Source: Streptomyces sp. SID13726
GTDB lineage: Bacteria > Actinomycetota > Actinomycetes > Streptomycetales > Streptomycetaceae
Assembly: GCF_010548375.1 (NCBI RefSeq)
Contig: NZ_JAAGLY010000002.1
Location: 885,158-949,157 of the forward strand
Length of the DNA stretch: 64,000 nt
Direction of reading: 5' to 3'
Under the pieces are notes generated by a model. It was not told the DNA's origin. It did no database searches and saw only the letters and a list, made by a program, of their open reading frames with translations. This document shows, in pieces, positions 24,688-33,320 of the stretch (positions are counted from its first letter, which is position 1; every line of letters begins with the position of its first letter). The position numbers and the translations under genes are program-made.

Positions 24688-25293
24688 TCAGACACGCACT
24701 CCGCTCAGGAACAGGTCGAGGAACCCGTCCCGCGCGCCGCGTGCGCTGACCCCGCGCAGACGGGCCGTGTGGGTGCTGAAGGAGGCGAGAGCCGCCGCGA
24801 AGGTCTCCGCGGCCACGGAACGGTCGACGCCGGTGCGGAGTTCGCCGCGCCGCTCGGCGTCGAAGAGGACGTCCTCGATGACGGCGAGCGGCTGGTCGAC
24901 GCAGTCGCGCCGGAAGGTGGCGTAGAGCTCGGGATGGTCGGGGAGCTCGAAGGTGCAGCGGGCCGCGATGAGCCAGCGGGGGCTTTCGAGGGTCGCCGCG
25001 ACGGTGTCGTACAGGATCCGGATGTCCGCGTCGAGGCTGCCCGTGCGAGGGGGGCACAGGCTCGCCGACAGGGTGCTCAGGCCCGCGAGGATCAGGTCGT
25101 CGCGCTCGTCCCAGCGGGAGTAGAGGGTGCGCTTGGCGACCCTGGCGCGGGCGGCGACGGAGTTGATGCGGAAGCCGGCGACACCGGCCTCGGCGAGCTC
25201 GTCGACCACGGCCTGGAGGATGCGCTCGTCGGCCCGCGGGTCCCGCGGTCTGCCCGGTCTCGCCGCGGCCGCGACCGGTGACGTGTTCGCCAT
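24688..25293 (-). CDS. TetR family transcriptional regulator
   Basis: A 201-residue protein with an N-terminal TetR helix-turn-helix (GFRINSVAARARVAKRTLYS, about 40-60) and a helical C-terminal ligand domain with a TetR_C-like region. GGAGGG precedes the ATG at 25293. The gene is divergent from another TetR gene at 25447, and two copies of a 13-bp palindrome lie between them. Ligand unknown. Confidence 0.88.
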   Translation of the reverse strand: MANTSPVAAAARPGRPRDPRADERILQAVVDELAEAGVAGFRINSVAARARVAKRTLYSRWDERDDLILAGLSTLSASLCPPRTGSLDADIRILYDTVAATLESPRWLIAARCTFELPDHPELYATFRRDCVDQPLAVIEDVLFDAERRGELRTGVDRSVAAETFAAALASFSTHTARLRGVSARGARDGFLDLFLSGVRV

Positions 25294-25370
25294 GTGCGTT
25301 CCCTCCAGCTCGGCTCCGCCGCCCAGTTTCCCAGGTGGGTGGCGGGAGCGTCGCCGGCCGGTTTTATTAC

Positions 25371-25430
25371 CGAAACGGTTTCGTATTCATCCGTCGAGGG
25401 GATAGATTGTTCATGAACGAAACAGTTCCG
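25371..25430. promoter_or_regulatory. Paired 13-bp palindromic operators between two TetR genes
   Basis: CGAAAC-G-GTTTCG (25371-25383, perfect arms) and CGAAAC-A-GTTCCG (25418-25430, one mismatch), 47 bp apart. The second ends 16 bp before the right-hand TetR start, so binding would block its promoter. Confidence 0.7.
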
Positions 25431-25446
25431 TTTGGATGAGGCACCC

Positions 25447-26085
25447 ATGGACGGCAATGGCGGCGGACACATGACCTCGACGACAGCGGCGAGGCCGGAC
25501 GACGCCCCGCGCGGGCGGCGCAGCCGGCTGACGCCGGACCGGGAGGCCGAGCTGTACGCGGCCGTCCTGGACCTGCTGCGGACCGTCGGGTACGACGCCC
25601 TGACCATGGACGCCGTCGCCACCCGCACCCGGTGCAGCAAGGCCACCCTCTACCGCCAGTGGACGGGAAAGCCCCAGCTGGTCGCCAAGGCACTGCGCCA
25701 CGAGAAGCCCGTCACCCTCGCCGGTATCGACACCGGTTCCCTGCGCGGTGACTTCGCCGCCGTGGTGGCCCAGATGAGCGAGCTGCGCATGGAGCAGGAC
25801 ACCGCCCTGATGCGGGGTCTCCTGACCGCCGTCCACGCCCACCCCGACCTCCTCCAGGCACTGCGCGAACTGCTCGTGGACCCCGAACTGACCGGACTGA
25901 ACGTGCTGTTGACGCGTGCCATGGAACGCGGCGAGATCTCCGCGAGCAATCCGGCGCTGTCGTACGTCTCCCACTCGCTGATCGGCGTCCTCATCGCCCA
26001 TCAGCTGCTGGAGAACCGGCCGGCCGACCCGGCGCTGGTGCGGAGCTACATCGACGCCGTGGTGCTGCCCGCCCTCGGCGTGTGA
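25447..26085 (+). CDS. TetR family transcriptional regulator
   Basis: A 212-residue protein. The TetR helix-turn-helix (LTMDAVATRTRCSKATLYRQ) lies at about 58-77, and the C-terminal domain resembles the TetR_C_16-type helical fold. GATGAGG sits just before the ATG at 25447; an in-frame ATG at 25471 is a second possibility. The operator pair upstream implies autoregulation. No obvious target follows, since the next gene is convergent. Confidence 0.85.
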   Translation: MDGNGGGHMTSTTAARPDDAPRGRRSRLTPDREAELYAAVLDLLRTVGYDALTMDAVATRTRCSKATLYRQWTGKPQLVAKALRHEKPVTLAGIDTGSLRGDFAAVVAQMSELRMEQDTALMRGLLTAVHAHPDLLQALRELLVDPELTGLNVLLTRAMERGEISASNPALSYVSHSLIGVLIAHQLLENRPADPALVRSYIDAVVLPALGV

Positions 26086-26131
26086 GTGCCGCGCGTCCCT
26101 GAACTGGCGCCCACAGCGCGGCCGGTGCCTC

Positions 26132-26974
26132 TCAGTTGACCCCGGCGCCGCGTCCCATCCGGCCCGCGTGGATCGCCGCGACGGTACCCCCGTCGACGAG
26201 CAGATCGGTTCCGGAGACGAAGCTCGCCTCCGGGCCGAGCAGGAAGGCCGCGGCCCCGGCGATGTCCTCAGGGGTGCCCAGGCGTTTCGCCGCGGACGCC
26301 TCGACCATGGCGCGCATCCGCCCACCGTGCTCGGACGCGAGCTCCTGCTGACCCATCGGCGTGGAGATCACGCCGGGGCTGATCGAGTTGATCCGCGCAC
26401 CGCGCTCGCCCCAGGCCACACTGGCCGCCCGGACGCGCAGATGGTTGGCGCGCTTGGCCAGCCCGTAGGCCGCCGCGGAGTCACCGGCGACGGCGGTGTC
26501 GACGAACGGCAGCTCCAGGAGCCGTTCGGCCGGGGTGTCGGCGAGCGCCTCCTCCTGCTCGGCGGTGAGGTACACGGACAGATGCCCGGCCATGCTGGAG
26601 ATGACCACACCCGCCCCGCCCGGGGCGATCACCCCGCCGAAGGCGTCCAGCACCAGGGCGACCCCGAGCAGATCCACCCGCAGTACGGCGTCGGCGGGGG
26701 CCTGCACCGGGGAGAGCCCGGCGGTGTGCGCGACCTGGGTCACAGGGCCCAACTCCGCGGCGGCCTTGGCGAGTTCGTCGACCGAGGCCGGGTCGGAGAC
26801 GTCGACTCGCCGGGTCCGTACGACGTAACCGTCTCCGGCCAGCGCGGCGGCCGTATCACTCAGTCCGGTCTCGTCGAAGTCCGCCAGCAGTACCGTGCGC
26901 CCGGCTCCCTGGCGGCGGGCGATCGCCTGTCCCATGCCGCCCACGCCGATGACAACGAGCAGGTCAGAGTCCAT
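26132..26974 (-). CDS. Short-chain dehydrogenase/reductase
   Basis: A 280-residue classical SDR. The cofactor motif is slightly unusual (IGVGGMGQA instead of TGxxxGxG). VISSMAG holds the catalytic Ser, YGLAKRANHLRV the Tyr-x3-Lys pair, and SPGVISTPMG follows. An acidic residue after the second strand (LADFDE) suggests NAD(H). GGAGGTG precedes the ATG. It is divergent from a TetR gene across a long palindrome, so it is the probable target of that repressor. Substrate unknown. Confidence 0.87.
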   Translation of the reverse strand: MDSDLLVVIGVGGMGQAIARRQGAGRTVLLADFDETGLSDTAAALAGDGYVVRTRRVDVSDPASVDELAKAAAELGPVTQVAHTAGLSPVQAPADAVLRVDLLGVALVLDAFGGVIAPGGAGVVISSMAGHLSVYLTAEQEEALADTPAERLLELPFVDTAVAGDSAAAYGLAKRANHLRVRAASVAWGERGARINSISPGVISTPMGQQELASEHGGRMRAMVEASAAKRLGTPEDIAGAAAFLLGPEASFVSGTDLLVDGGTVAAIHAGRMGRGAGVN

Positions 26975-26988
26975 CCCGCACCTCCGAT

Positions 26989-27015
26989 CATTACGAGACT
27001 ATTCGTCTCGTAATG
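26989..27015. promoter_or_regulatory. TetR operator between SDR and TetR genes
   Basis: Perfect inverted repeat CATTACGAGAC / GTCTCGTAATG with a 5-base spacer, between the divergent starts at 26974 and 27039. It is the likely binding site of the adjacent TetR protein. Confidence 0.82.
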
Positions 27016-27038
27016 AGACCATACCCTAGGCTGGCCGT

Positions 27039-27632
27039 ATGTCTCCGGAGCCGTCAGGCCGCCCGCGCGACCCGGCCGTACACCGGGCCATCCTCGAAGC
27101 CACCCGGGATCTGCTCGTCGAGCAGGGGTACCGCGTCCTGACCATGGACCGGGTCGCCACCCGGGCCGGGGTCGGCAAGCAGACGGTCTACCGACGCTGG
27201 CCGTCCAAAGCACCGCTGGTGGCCGAGGCCGTACTGGACGGCTTCCGTCTCCATCAGCCGGTGGAGCCCCCTGACACCGGCGATCTCGACGCGGACCTCA
27301 CGGTGTGGCTGCGTCAGCGCGAGGCCTTCATGGCGGCCCCGCACCTCGTGGAGCTGGTGCGCGCGCTGGCCATCGCGACGGCGGAGGACCCTGACGCCGC
27401 CGACGCCCTCCACCTCCGCCTCACCCGCCCGGAACGGGACCGGCTGGTCGCGCGACTGCGGGCGGGTGTCGAGGCGGGGCAGGTCGACGCCGACGCGGAC
27501 CTGGAGGCGGCCGTCGACGCGCTCATCGGCTCGATCGTCTACCGAATCCTGACCCGGGTCCCGGCCGAGGAGGCCGTCCGGCGGGGTGAGGGGTTGCTGG
27601 GGATCTTGCTGGCGGGGATCAGGAAGGGTTGA
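27039..27632 (+). CDS. TetR family transcriptional regulator of the adjacent SDR
   Basis: A 197-residue protein. The helix-turn-helix LTMDRVATRAGVGKQTVYRR lies at about 34-53, with the C-terminal region in the TetR_C_16-like style. A weak AGG lies before the ATG. Position, orientation and the operator at 26989 make it the repressor of the divergent SDR and of itself. Confidence 0.88.
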   Translation: MSPEPSGRPRDPAVHRAILEATRDLLVEQGYRVLTMDRVATRAGVGKQTVYRRWPSKAPLVAEAVLDGFRLHQPVEPPDTGDLDADLTVWLRQREAFMAAPHLVELVRALAIATAEDPDAADALHLRLTRPERDRLVARLRAGVEAGQVDADADLEAAVDALIGSIVYRILTRVPAEEAVRRGEGLLGILLAGIRKG

Positions 27633-27639
27633 GGCGGGG

Positions 27640-27755
27640 GGCGGCCGGACTCTGGGGCCGAGGCGGCGGGGCGAGGGACTCCGGGGCCGAAGTGGAGGGG
27701 CGGCCGGACTCCGGGGACCGAGGCGGCAGGGCGAGGGACTCCGGGGCCGAGGGGA
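27640..27755. repeat. GC-rich tandem duplication
   Basis: Two copies of a unit of about 60 bp, each built of two similar halves containing GGACTCCGGGG-like and GGCCGAGG-like blocks, just after the TetR stop. The rest of the 420-bp gap 27633-28052 is low-complexity GC-rich sequence without a recognisable gene. Confidence 0.7.
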
Positions 27756-28052
27756 CTCGGAGGACTGGCGCGGAAGGGCAGTTGGACCCGGCCGGCTCAC
27801 CCGGCAGAGCCGCAGAACCTGAGGCCGAGGGGCAAGGGCAACGGGGCCCGGAAGACCGGCACGGCCGGACAGCAGAACCCGGCCGGCTGACGCGGCGAAA
27901 CACCGGAACCCAAAACGACTGACGCAACAGGGCGGCGAGTCCCAGAAGACCCGCCGCCCCTCGCTTCAGCCCGGCTACCAGCCGAGACCAGCGCTCAGCC
28001 CGCGCAGCCGGCCGGCCGCCGACCCGGCACAGCCGGCCCGACCCCCACCCCG

Positions 28053-28748
28053 TCAGCCCAGCTTCTTCAACAACTCAACAGCAAGCGGCGCCGAAGACGC
28101 CGGATTCTGCCCGGTCACCAAGTTGCCGTCGACGATGACATGCGGCGCCCACGGCTCCCTCTCGTCGACCTGCACACCCGCCTCCGTGAGCCGGTCCTGG
28201 AGCAGCCACTTGGCCTTGTCGGCGAAGCCCGCCTGGGTCTCCTCGGCGTTGGTGAAGGCGGCCACCCGGCGCCCCGCGAAGGCGTTCGTGCCGTCGGCCC
28301 CGGTCGCCGCGAGCAGGGCCGCCGGGCCGTGGCAGACCACGCCGAGGGGCTTGCCGCTCGCCAGCGCGCGGGTGAGCAGTCGGCCGGAGTCGGCGTCGAC
28401 CGCGAGGTCCTCCATCGGCCCGTGGCCGCCGGGGTAGAAGACGGCGTCGTAGTCGTCGAGGTTCACGTCCGACAGCCGCACCGGCTGCTGGAATTCGGCC
28501 GCCGAGTCGAGCACCCCGGCAATGCGGTCGGCGTTCTCCTGGCCGCCGTTGAGCTCGGCCGCGAGGCTGCCCTTGTCCAGGGGCGGCACGACACCGCCCG
28601 GGGTGGCCACGACGATCTCGTGTCCGGCGGCCTTGAAGGCCTCGTACGGGGCGACGGCCTCCTCGGCCCAGAAGCCGGTGGGGTGGCGGGTACCGTCGGC
28701 CAGGGTCCAGTGGTCGGCGCCGGTCAGCACAAAGAGGATCTTCGACAT
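28053..28748 (-). CDS. DJ-1/PfpI family protein (Hsp31-like)
   Basis: A 231-residue class I glutamine amidotransferase-like protein. The nucleophile elbow GVVCHGPAALL carries the reactive Cys, FYPGGHGPMEDL is the oxyanion/Glu region, and VTGQNPASS is the family C-terminal motif. Hsp31-like members act as glyoxalase III/deglycase or chaperones against carbonyl stress. The start MSKILF at 28748 is preferred; an in-frame ATG at 28775 exists and neither has a strong ribosome site. Divergent from the LysR gene only 50 bp away, which probably controls it. Confidence 0.87.
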   Translation of the reverse strand: MSKILFVLTGADHWTLADGTRHPTGFWAEEAVAPYEAFKAAGHEIVVATPGGVVPPLDKGSLAAELNGGQENADRIAGVLDSAAEFQQPVRLSDVNLDDYDAVFYPGGHGPMEDLAVDADSGRLLTRALASGKPLGVVCHGPAALLAATGADGTNAFAGRRVAAFTNAEETQAGFADKAKWLLQDRLTEAGVQVDEREPWAPHVIVDGNLVTGQNPASSAPLAVELLKKLG

Positions 28749-28798
28749 GGTGAAACCGTAGTCCCGGCCATTCATAGAAATCCAATAGGCTCAAGCAT

Positions 28799-29752
28799 AT
28801 GAGGGATAGGGGTTCCAATGGGTCCGATAGGTCCGACGGGCCGGGTCAGACCGGCGCGGCCTCGCTGGACCTGAACCTGCTGCGGACGTTCCTGACGGTG
28901 TACCGCACCGGTTCCTTCACCGCCGCCGCCCGTCTGCTGGGCCTCTCCCAGCCCACGGTCACCACGCAGATCCGGTCCCTGGAACGGCAGTTGGGCCGCG
29001 AGCTGTTCGAGCGCCAGGCCCGGGGCGTGACTCCGGCGCCGTACGCGGACGAGCTGGCCGCACGGATCGTGGAGCCGCTGGACTCGCTCGCCGCGGTCGC
29101 CGGACCGGCCGGGAACGGCGACGGTTCCGCGGCCGAGCCGGTGCATCTCGCGGGCCCCGCCGAACTCCTCTCCCGCTGCGTGCTGCCCGGTCTCGCGCCC
29201 CTGGTGGAGCGAGGCGTACGACTGCGCATCACACCGGGTCTGACCGAACCGCTCCTGGAGGATCTGCGCGCGGGCCGCCATGACCTGGTGATCGCCACGT
29301 TCCGGCCCCGTGGCCGCGCCCTCACCGCCCTTCCCCTCAATGACGAGGAGTTCGTGCTGGTCGCCTCCCCCGCCTGGGCGGAGCGGATCGGCGCACCGGC
29401 GCAGATGGCGGCCGCGCTGCACGGCGTCCCGCTGGTCGCCTATGCCGACGACCTTCCGATCGTGCGCCGGTACTGGCGGCACGTCTTCGGCCGGCGCCTG
29501 GTACGGCAGCCCGCGGTGACCATGCCCGACCTGAACGCGGTCAAGGCGGCGATTGCCGGCGGCGTCGGATTCTCCGTGCTCCCGCGCTATCTGTGCACCG
29601 AGGAGCTGGCGTCGGGGGCGCTGGTGCTGCTCCACGACCCCGACGACCCGCCCATCAACACGGCCTTCCTGGCGCAGCGGCCCGGCACCTCCGGCAATCC
29701 TCATGTGGCCCTGGTCCGCGACCACTTGCTGCGGGCCGCGGCCGACTGGTAG
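28799..29752 (+). CDS. LysR family transcriptional regulator
   Basis: A 317-residue protein. The LysR winged helix (FTAAARLLGLSQPTVTTQIRS then LERQLGRELFER) lies at about 39-70, followed by a periplasmic-binding-like effector domain. The ATG at 28799 lies within the short divergent promoter region shared with the DJ-1/PfpI gene, the usual LysR arrangement with its target. Effector unknown, perhaps a reactive carbonyl. Confidence 0.88.
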   Translation: MRDRGSNGSDRSDGPGQTGAASLDLNLLRTFLTVYRTGSFTAAARLLGLSQPTVTTQIRSLERQLGRELFERQARGVTPAPYADELAARIVEPLDSLAAVAGPAGNGDGSAAEPVHLAGPAELLSRCVLPGLAPLVERGVRLRITPGLTEPLLEDLRAGRHDLVIATFRPRGRALTALPLNDEEFVLVASPAWAERIGAPAQMAAALHGVPLVAYADDLPIVRRYWRHVFGRRLVRQPAVTMPDLNAVKAAIAGGVGFSVLPRYLCTEELASGALVLLHDPDDPPINTAFLAQRPGTSGNPHVALVRDHLLRAAADW

Positions 29753-29790
29753 CCCGCAACCTGTCGCCGGCCGCCGCGCTCCGGGCCGCT

Positions 29791-30792
29791 TCAGCCCTTG
29801 GCCACGAATGACGACCGCGCCCCGTCGAGGGTCGCGTCCATCCGGGCCGCCTGACCCTCGGTGAACATGAACATGGCCGCGTCGTCGGTGTAGTCCATGT
29901 AGTTGACGAACATGTCCCCGTCGGGTGCGTTGTTGCAGCTGAGGTGCGGGAAGGCCGGGGTGCCGAAGTTGGGGCCGCCCGCGTTGGGGGTGTCCTCGAC
30001 GAAGTCGGTGCCGCTGCATCCGTCGCCGTCGTCGCCCCAGATGTGCAGCAGGTTGAGCCAGTGGCCGACCTCGTGGGTGGCTGTGCGGCCGAGGTTGAAG
30101 GGGGCGGCCGCGGTGCCGGTCGTACCGAAGAACCGGTGGGCGATGACCACCCCGTCGGTGGCGGCCGGTCCGCCCGGGAACTGGGCGTAGCCGAGGATCT
30201 CCCCCACCCCGGGGTCGAACAGGCGCCCGCACACCCAGATGTTGAGGTACTCGTCGGCGGGCCAGGCGTCATGGCCGCCGCTGGAGGCGAACTTGGCCGA
30301 GTCGTCCATGCCGAAGGACTCCGTCCGCGACGGCGTGCGGGTGATGCCGTCGGTGGGCCGCCCGTCCGGGTCCTCGGTGGCGAGCCGGAACTCGATCCGG
30401 CAGTCCGCGGCGAGCCCCTGCCAGACGTCCGGCACCTGGGAGACGTCCGGGTTGAGCCGCCGGTAGTCGCGGTTGAGGACGTCGATCTGGCTGACGATCT
30501 GGTCGTCCCCGATGTCCTGTTCGGGGGTGCGGTGGACGACGTGCACCACGACCGGGATGGTCGTGACCCCGACGCGCGCACTGCTCTCGTGGCCCCGCTC
30601 GAAGGCGAAGGCCAGGTTCTCCACCGCGGCCCGCGCCCGCGCGTATCCGGAGTCCTCGCTGAGCAGTCGCCGGTGGACCGGCATGGTGCCGCAGACACGG
30701 CGACCGGGTGCGGCCGCGGTCTCGCCGAACTCGCTCTGGTTCGCGTTCTCGTGGTCGTTCGCGTTCTCGTTCTCGTGGTCGTTCTCGGGCAT
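29791..30792 (-). CDS. M43-type zinc metalloprotease
   Basis: A 333-residue protein. The zinc motif [11 protein letters not shown] (HExxHxxxxxH type, about 222-232) is followed by a Met-turn region with NYMDYTDD, as in the pappalysin-like M43 family. Conserved Cys pairs (CSGTD, CNNAP) match M43 disulphides. The N-terminus is hydrophilic, with a His-Glu-Asn repeat (residues 5-18), and no signal peptide is visible, which is odd for this usually secreted family. AGGCGG lies upstream of the ATG. It may be released by another route or the start may be mis-set; no better start is apparent. Confidence 0.85.
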   Translation of the reverse strand: MPENDHENENANDHENANQSEFGETAAAPGRRVCGTMPVHRRLLSEDSGYARARAAVENLAFAFERGHESSARVGVTTIPVVVHVVHRTPEQDIGDDQIVSQIDVLNRDYRRLNPDVSQVPDVWQGLAADCRIEFRLATEDPDGRPTDGITRTPSRTESFGMDDSAKFASSGGHDAWPADEYLNIWVCGRLFDPGVGEILGYAQFPGGPAATDGVVIAHRFFGTTGTAAAPFNLGRTATHEVGHWLNLLHIWGDDGDGCSGTDFVEDTPNAGGPNFGTPAFPHLSCNNAPDGDMFVNYMDYTDDAAMFMFTEGQAARMDATLDGARSSFVAKG

Positions 30793-30994
30793 GTTGCACC
30801 GCCTGGAGACGGCCGCGCCTCGACGGGCGCGGAAGTGAGGGTGGAACGGGCCCGTTGCGCATTACGGTAGGGCGACAGGACGGACACGGTAACCAGAATC
30901 ACGGAATCCGCAACAAGTACGGCATTGGGTTCCGTATCGGGTCAACCCGCAGGGTTTACGGCTCAATTGGTACGGCATCGGGAGGTGCTCGGCG

Positions 30995-31306
30995 ATGAGT
31001 GGTCCGCCGCCGGAGCTGATCGGGACCTGGGTGCACTCCTACGAGGAGGACACGGAGGACGTGGCCGTGTACCGGCCCGCGAGCCGTCCGCTGCCGCCCG
31101 CCCGGGGCCGCCGGGGACTGGAGTTCGCCGCGGACGGCACCTTCACCGAGCGTCCTCTCGGCCGCGGCGACGCCCCCGCGACCCGCACCGGCCGCTGGAA
31201 GTCGGCGGCCCCGGACGGCAGTCGACTGTCCCTGATCCTCCCCGGCGCGGAGAGGCAGCTCGAAGTCCTCCATGTCGACGACGAAGTGCTGAAGGTGCGC
31301 AAGTAG
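30995..31306 (+). CDS. Conserved small hypothetical protein
   Basis: A 103-residue protein with the pattern LIGTWVHSYEED, GLEFAADGTF, GRWKSAAPDG and LEVLHVDDEVLKV, reminiscent of small lipocalin-like or META-like barrels. I do not recognise a named family. GGAGG precedes the ATG at 30995. The next gene begins 28 bp after its stop, so the two may be co-transcribed. Confidence 0.7.
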   Translation: MSGPPPELIGTWVHSYEEDTEDVAVYRPASRPLPPARGRRGLEFAADGTFTERPLGRGDAPATRTGRWKSAAPDGSRLSLILPGAERQLEVLHVDDEVLKVRK

Positions 31307-31333
31307 GACGTCGCCGTGGGGCACACTCACCGC

Positions 31334-32068
31334 ATGGAGACAGCCGAGTTCATCCAGATCCTGGAGCGGGAGGGCCGACTGCTCGCGTCGGCCGCCGAGG
31401 AGGCCGGGACCGAGGCGAAGGTGCCGACCTGTCCGGGGTGGCAGGTGCGGGACCTGCTCAGGCACACGGGGGCGGTGCATCGCTGGGCGACGGCGTTCGT
31501 GGCCGAGGGGCACACCGCCTTCCGCCCCTTCGGCGAGGAACCCGCCCTGGACGGCGCCGAGTTGCTGGCCTGGTACCGCGCCGGCCACAGCCGTCTGGTC
31601 GACACCCTCGGCTCGGCGTCCCCCGACCTGGAGTGCTGGCACTTCCTTCCCGCCCCCTCACCGCTCGCGTTCTGGGCCAGGCGACAGGCGCACGAGACGG
31701 CCGTGCACCGCGTCGACGCGGAGGCGGCACGCGGCGGCACCCAGACCGGCATCGGACGGGACTTCGCGGCCGACGGCATCGACGAGTTGCTGCGCGGATT
31801 CCACGCCCGCGCCAAGAGCCGGGCCCGCAGCGACGAGCCCCGGGTGCTGCGGGTGCGGGCGAGCGACACGGACGGCGCCGTGTGGACCGTACGACTGACC
31901 CGGGAGCCGCCCTCGACGCAGTACGGCGAGGAGGGGCCCGCCGACTGCGAGGTGTCCGGACCCGCCGCGCGCCTGTATCTGGCGCTGTGGAACCGGCTGC
32001 CGTTCCCGGCGGTGACCGGGGATGTCTCCGTGGCGGGGCTGTGGCGGGAGAAGTCCGGGGTGGGGTGA
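31334..32068 (+). CDS. Maleylpyruvate isomerase family protein (mycothiol-dependent type)
   Basis: A 244-residue DinB-like four-helix protein: VPTCPGWQVRDLLRHTGAVH at the N-terminus with the first metal His, and RQAHETAVHRVDAE in the middle with the remaining metal/thiol-site residues. This matches the actinobacterial MDMPI N-terminal domain family that uses mycothiol. The C-terminal part is a short SCP2-like domain. The ATG at 31334 is chosen; a GTG at 31316 with AGGA upstream is a real alternative. The reaction is unknown; many members are annotated only by fold. Confidence 0.82.
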   Translation: METAEFIQILEREGRLLASAAEEAGTEAKVPTCPGWQVRDLLRHTGAVHRWATAFVAEGHTAFRPFGEEPALDGAELLAWYRAGHSRLVDTLGSASPDLECWHFLPAPSPLAFWARRQAHETAVHRVDAEAARGGTQTGIGRDFAADGIDELLRGFHARAKSRARSDEPRVLRVRASDTDGAVWTVRLTREPPSTQYGEEGPADCEVSGPAARLYLALWNRLPFPAVTGDVSVAGLWREKSGVG

Positions 32069-32151
32069 GGGGCGCCACCGGGCGCCGCACACGCAGAGCC
32101 GAGAGCGTGTTGACCCACCCTGCCTCCGGGGAGCGCACCCGGGCACGTCCA

Positions 32152-32181
32152 GGGAGTCGGCGCACCGGTGCGCCGACTCCC
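32152..32181. terminator. Perfect 30-bp palindrome between convergent genes
   Basis: Arms GGGAGTCGGCGCA and its exact complement around CCGG. It lies between the stops at 32068 (plus) and 32188 (minus) and can act in both directions. Confidence 0.85.
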
Positions 32182-32187
32182 GCCGGT

Positions 32188-32682
32188 TCAGGGACGTCCG
32201 GCGATGTTGTTCGACCAGACCGCGACATGACCGGGGGCGTAGACGACCAGGTTCCGGTCGTTCTGGAGTTCCAGGTCCGAGCCGGGCTTCCCGTCCGTGC
32301 CGGACGCCCAGACCGGGCGGTTGCCCGGTGCGACCACGACCAGGTTGCCGTCGTTCTGCATGAACAGCACGGAGTTCGGGACGTAGGTCTGACTCCTCCA
32401 GACGACATGACCGCCGGGGATGGTCTCCACGAGGTTGCCGTCGGCCTGCATCACGAGCACGTTGAGCCGGTTGGGACTGGTCAGCCGGTCCCCCGGATTG
32501 AGCCGGCCCCCGGGCAGCAGCCGACCCCGGTGCGTCGTGGCGGGCCGGGCGCTCTCGGACGAGTCGACGGGCCGGACGACCGTGGTACCGGTGGCCTGTG
32601 CCGACGCTGCGAACGGTAAGGACGAACCCAGTGCGGCGATGAACACTGCGGCGAACGTCATGGCATGGCGAAGGTGTCGCAC
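32188..32682 (-). CDS. Secreted bulb-type (mannose-binding) lectin domain protein
   Basis: A 164-residue exported protein: signal peptide (about 1-30, FAAVFIAALGSSLPFAASAQ) and one B-lectin beta-prism. The three sugar-site strands are visible as MQADGNLVETIP, MQNDGNLVVVAP and LQNDRNLVVYAP, variants of QxDxNxVxY; the third is the best match. The GTG at 32682 follows AAGGGGGAAAT. It stands alone and may bind mannose-containing glycans at the surface. Confidence 0.87.
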   Translation of the reverse strand: MRHLRHAMTFAAVFIAALGSSLPFAASAQATGTTVVRPVDSSESARPATTHRGRLLPGGRLNPGDRLTSPNRLNVLVMQADGNLVETIPGGHVVWRSQTYVPNSVLFMQNDGNLVVVAPGNRPVWASGTDGKPGSDLELQNDRNLVVYAPGHVAVWSNNIAGRP

Positions 32683-32853
32683 ATTTCCCCCTTGGAATAC
32701 AGCCCATTGCCGACCCGCGTAAGCATCCCCTTCCGCAGGCGGGGCCGGACAGACGTCGGCCACCGCGCCCGGGCGCACAGCGTGGCGTACGTCAGGCACT
32801 CCAGGAGTGCGCCTACGGGTGCACGCCCCCGATCCAGATCGGACCACCGTGCC

Positions 32854-33234
32854 TTACGACGGCTCCAACATCCGCGTCAGCACCGCCCGTTGCACCGGCA
32901 GCGCGTCCCCGTGCAGCGACCGCCCCTTCGACGTGAGCGACACCCGCACCCCGCGCCGGTCCTCCGCGCACATCCCCCGCTCGACGAGGCCGTCCTTCTC
33001 CAGGCGGGCGATCAGGCGGGAGAGGGCGCTCTGGCTGAGGTGGACGCGCTCGGAGATCTCCTGGACGCGGTAGGCGCAGCCGCCGTCGGCGAGGACGTCG
33101 AGGACCTCGAAGTCGCTGGCGCACAGGCCGTGCCGGTGCAGGGCCCGGTCCAGTTCGCACTGCGTGCGCGCGTGCAGGGCCAGGATGTCCCGCCACTGCT
33201 TGGCGAGCGCATGCTCGGGCTTCTTCGCCACCAT
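32854..33234 (-). CDS. MarR family transcriptional regulator
   Basis: A 126-residue winged-helix protein: helix-turn-helix VQEISERVHLSQSALSRLIA and wing GLVERGMCAEDRRGVRVSLT. It is divergent from an MFS efflux gene with a long palindrome between them, the classic MarR-pump pair. The start MVAKK at 33234 is preferred; a GTG at 33243 is possible. Confidence 0.9.
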   Translation of the reverse strand: MVAKKPEHALAKQWRDILALHARTQCELDRALHRHGLCASDFEVLDVLADGGCAYRVQEISERVHLSQSALSRLIARLEKDGLVERGMCAEDRRGVRVSLTSKGRSLHGDALPVQRAVLTRMLEPS

Positions 33235-33279
33235 GCGCGGCACCGTAGCAGAGAGAAGGGATTATTGCACCGGAATTAA

Positions 33280-33306
33280 ATGCGCTTGCATTCGATGCAT
33301 GCGCAT
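33280..33306. promoter_or_regulatory. MarR operator before the MFS pump gene
   Basis: A 27-bp palindrome with one mismatched pair, centred at 33293: outer arms ATGCGC / GCGCAT and inner arms TGCAT / ATGCA around TCG. It ends 14 bp before the pump start codon and lies 46 bp from the MarR start. Confidence 0.82.
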
Positions 33307-33320
33307 GTAGTGTCGTCGGC

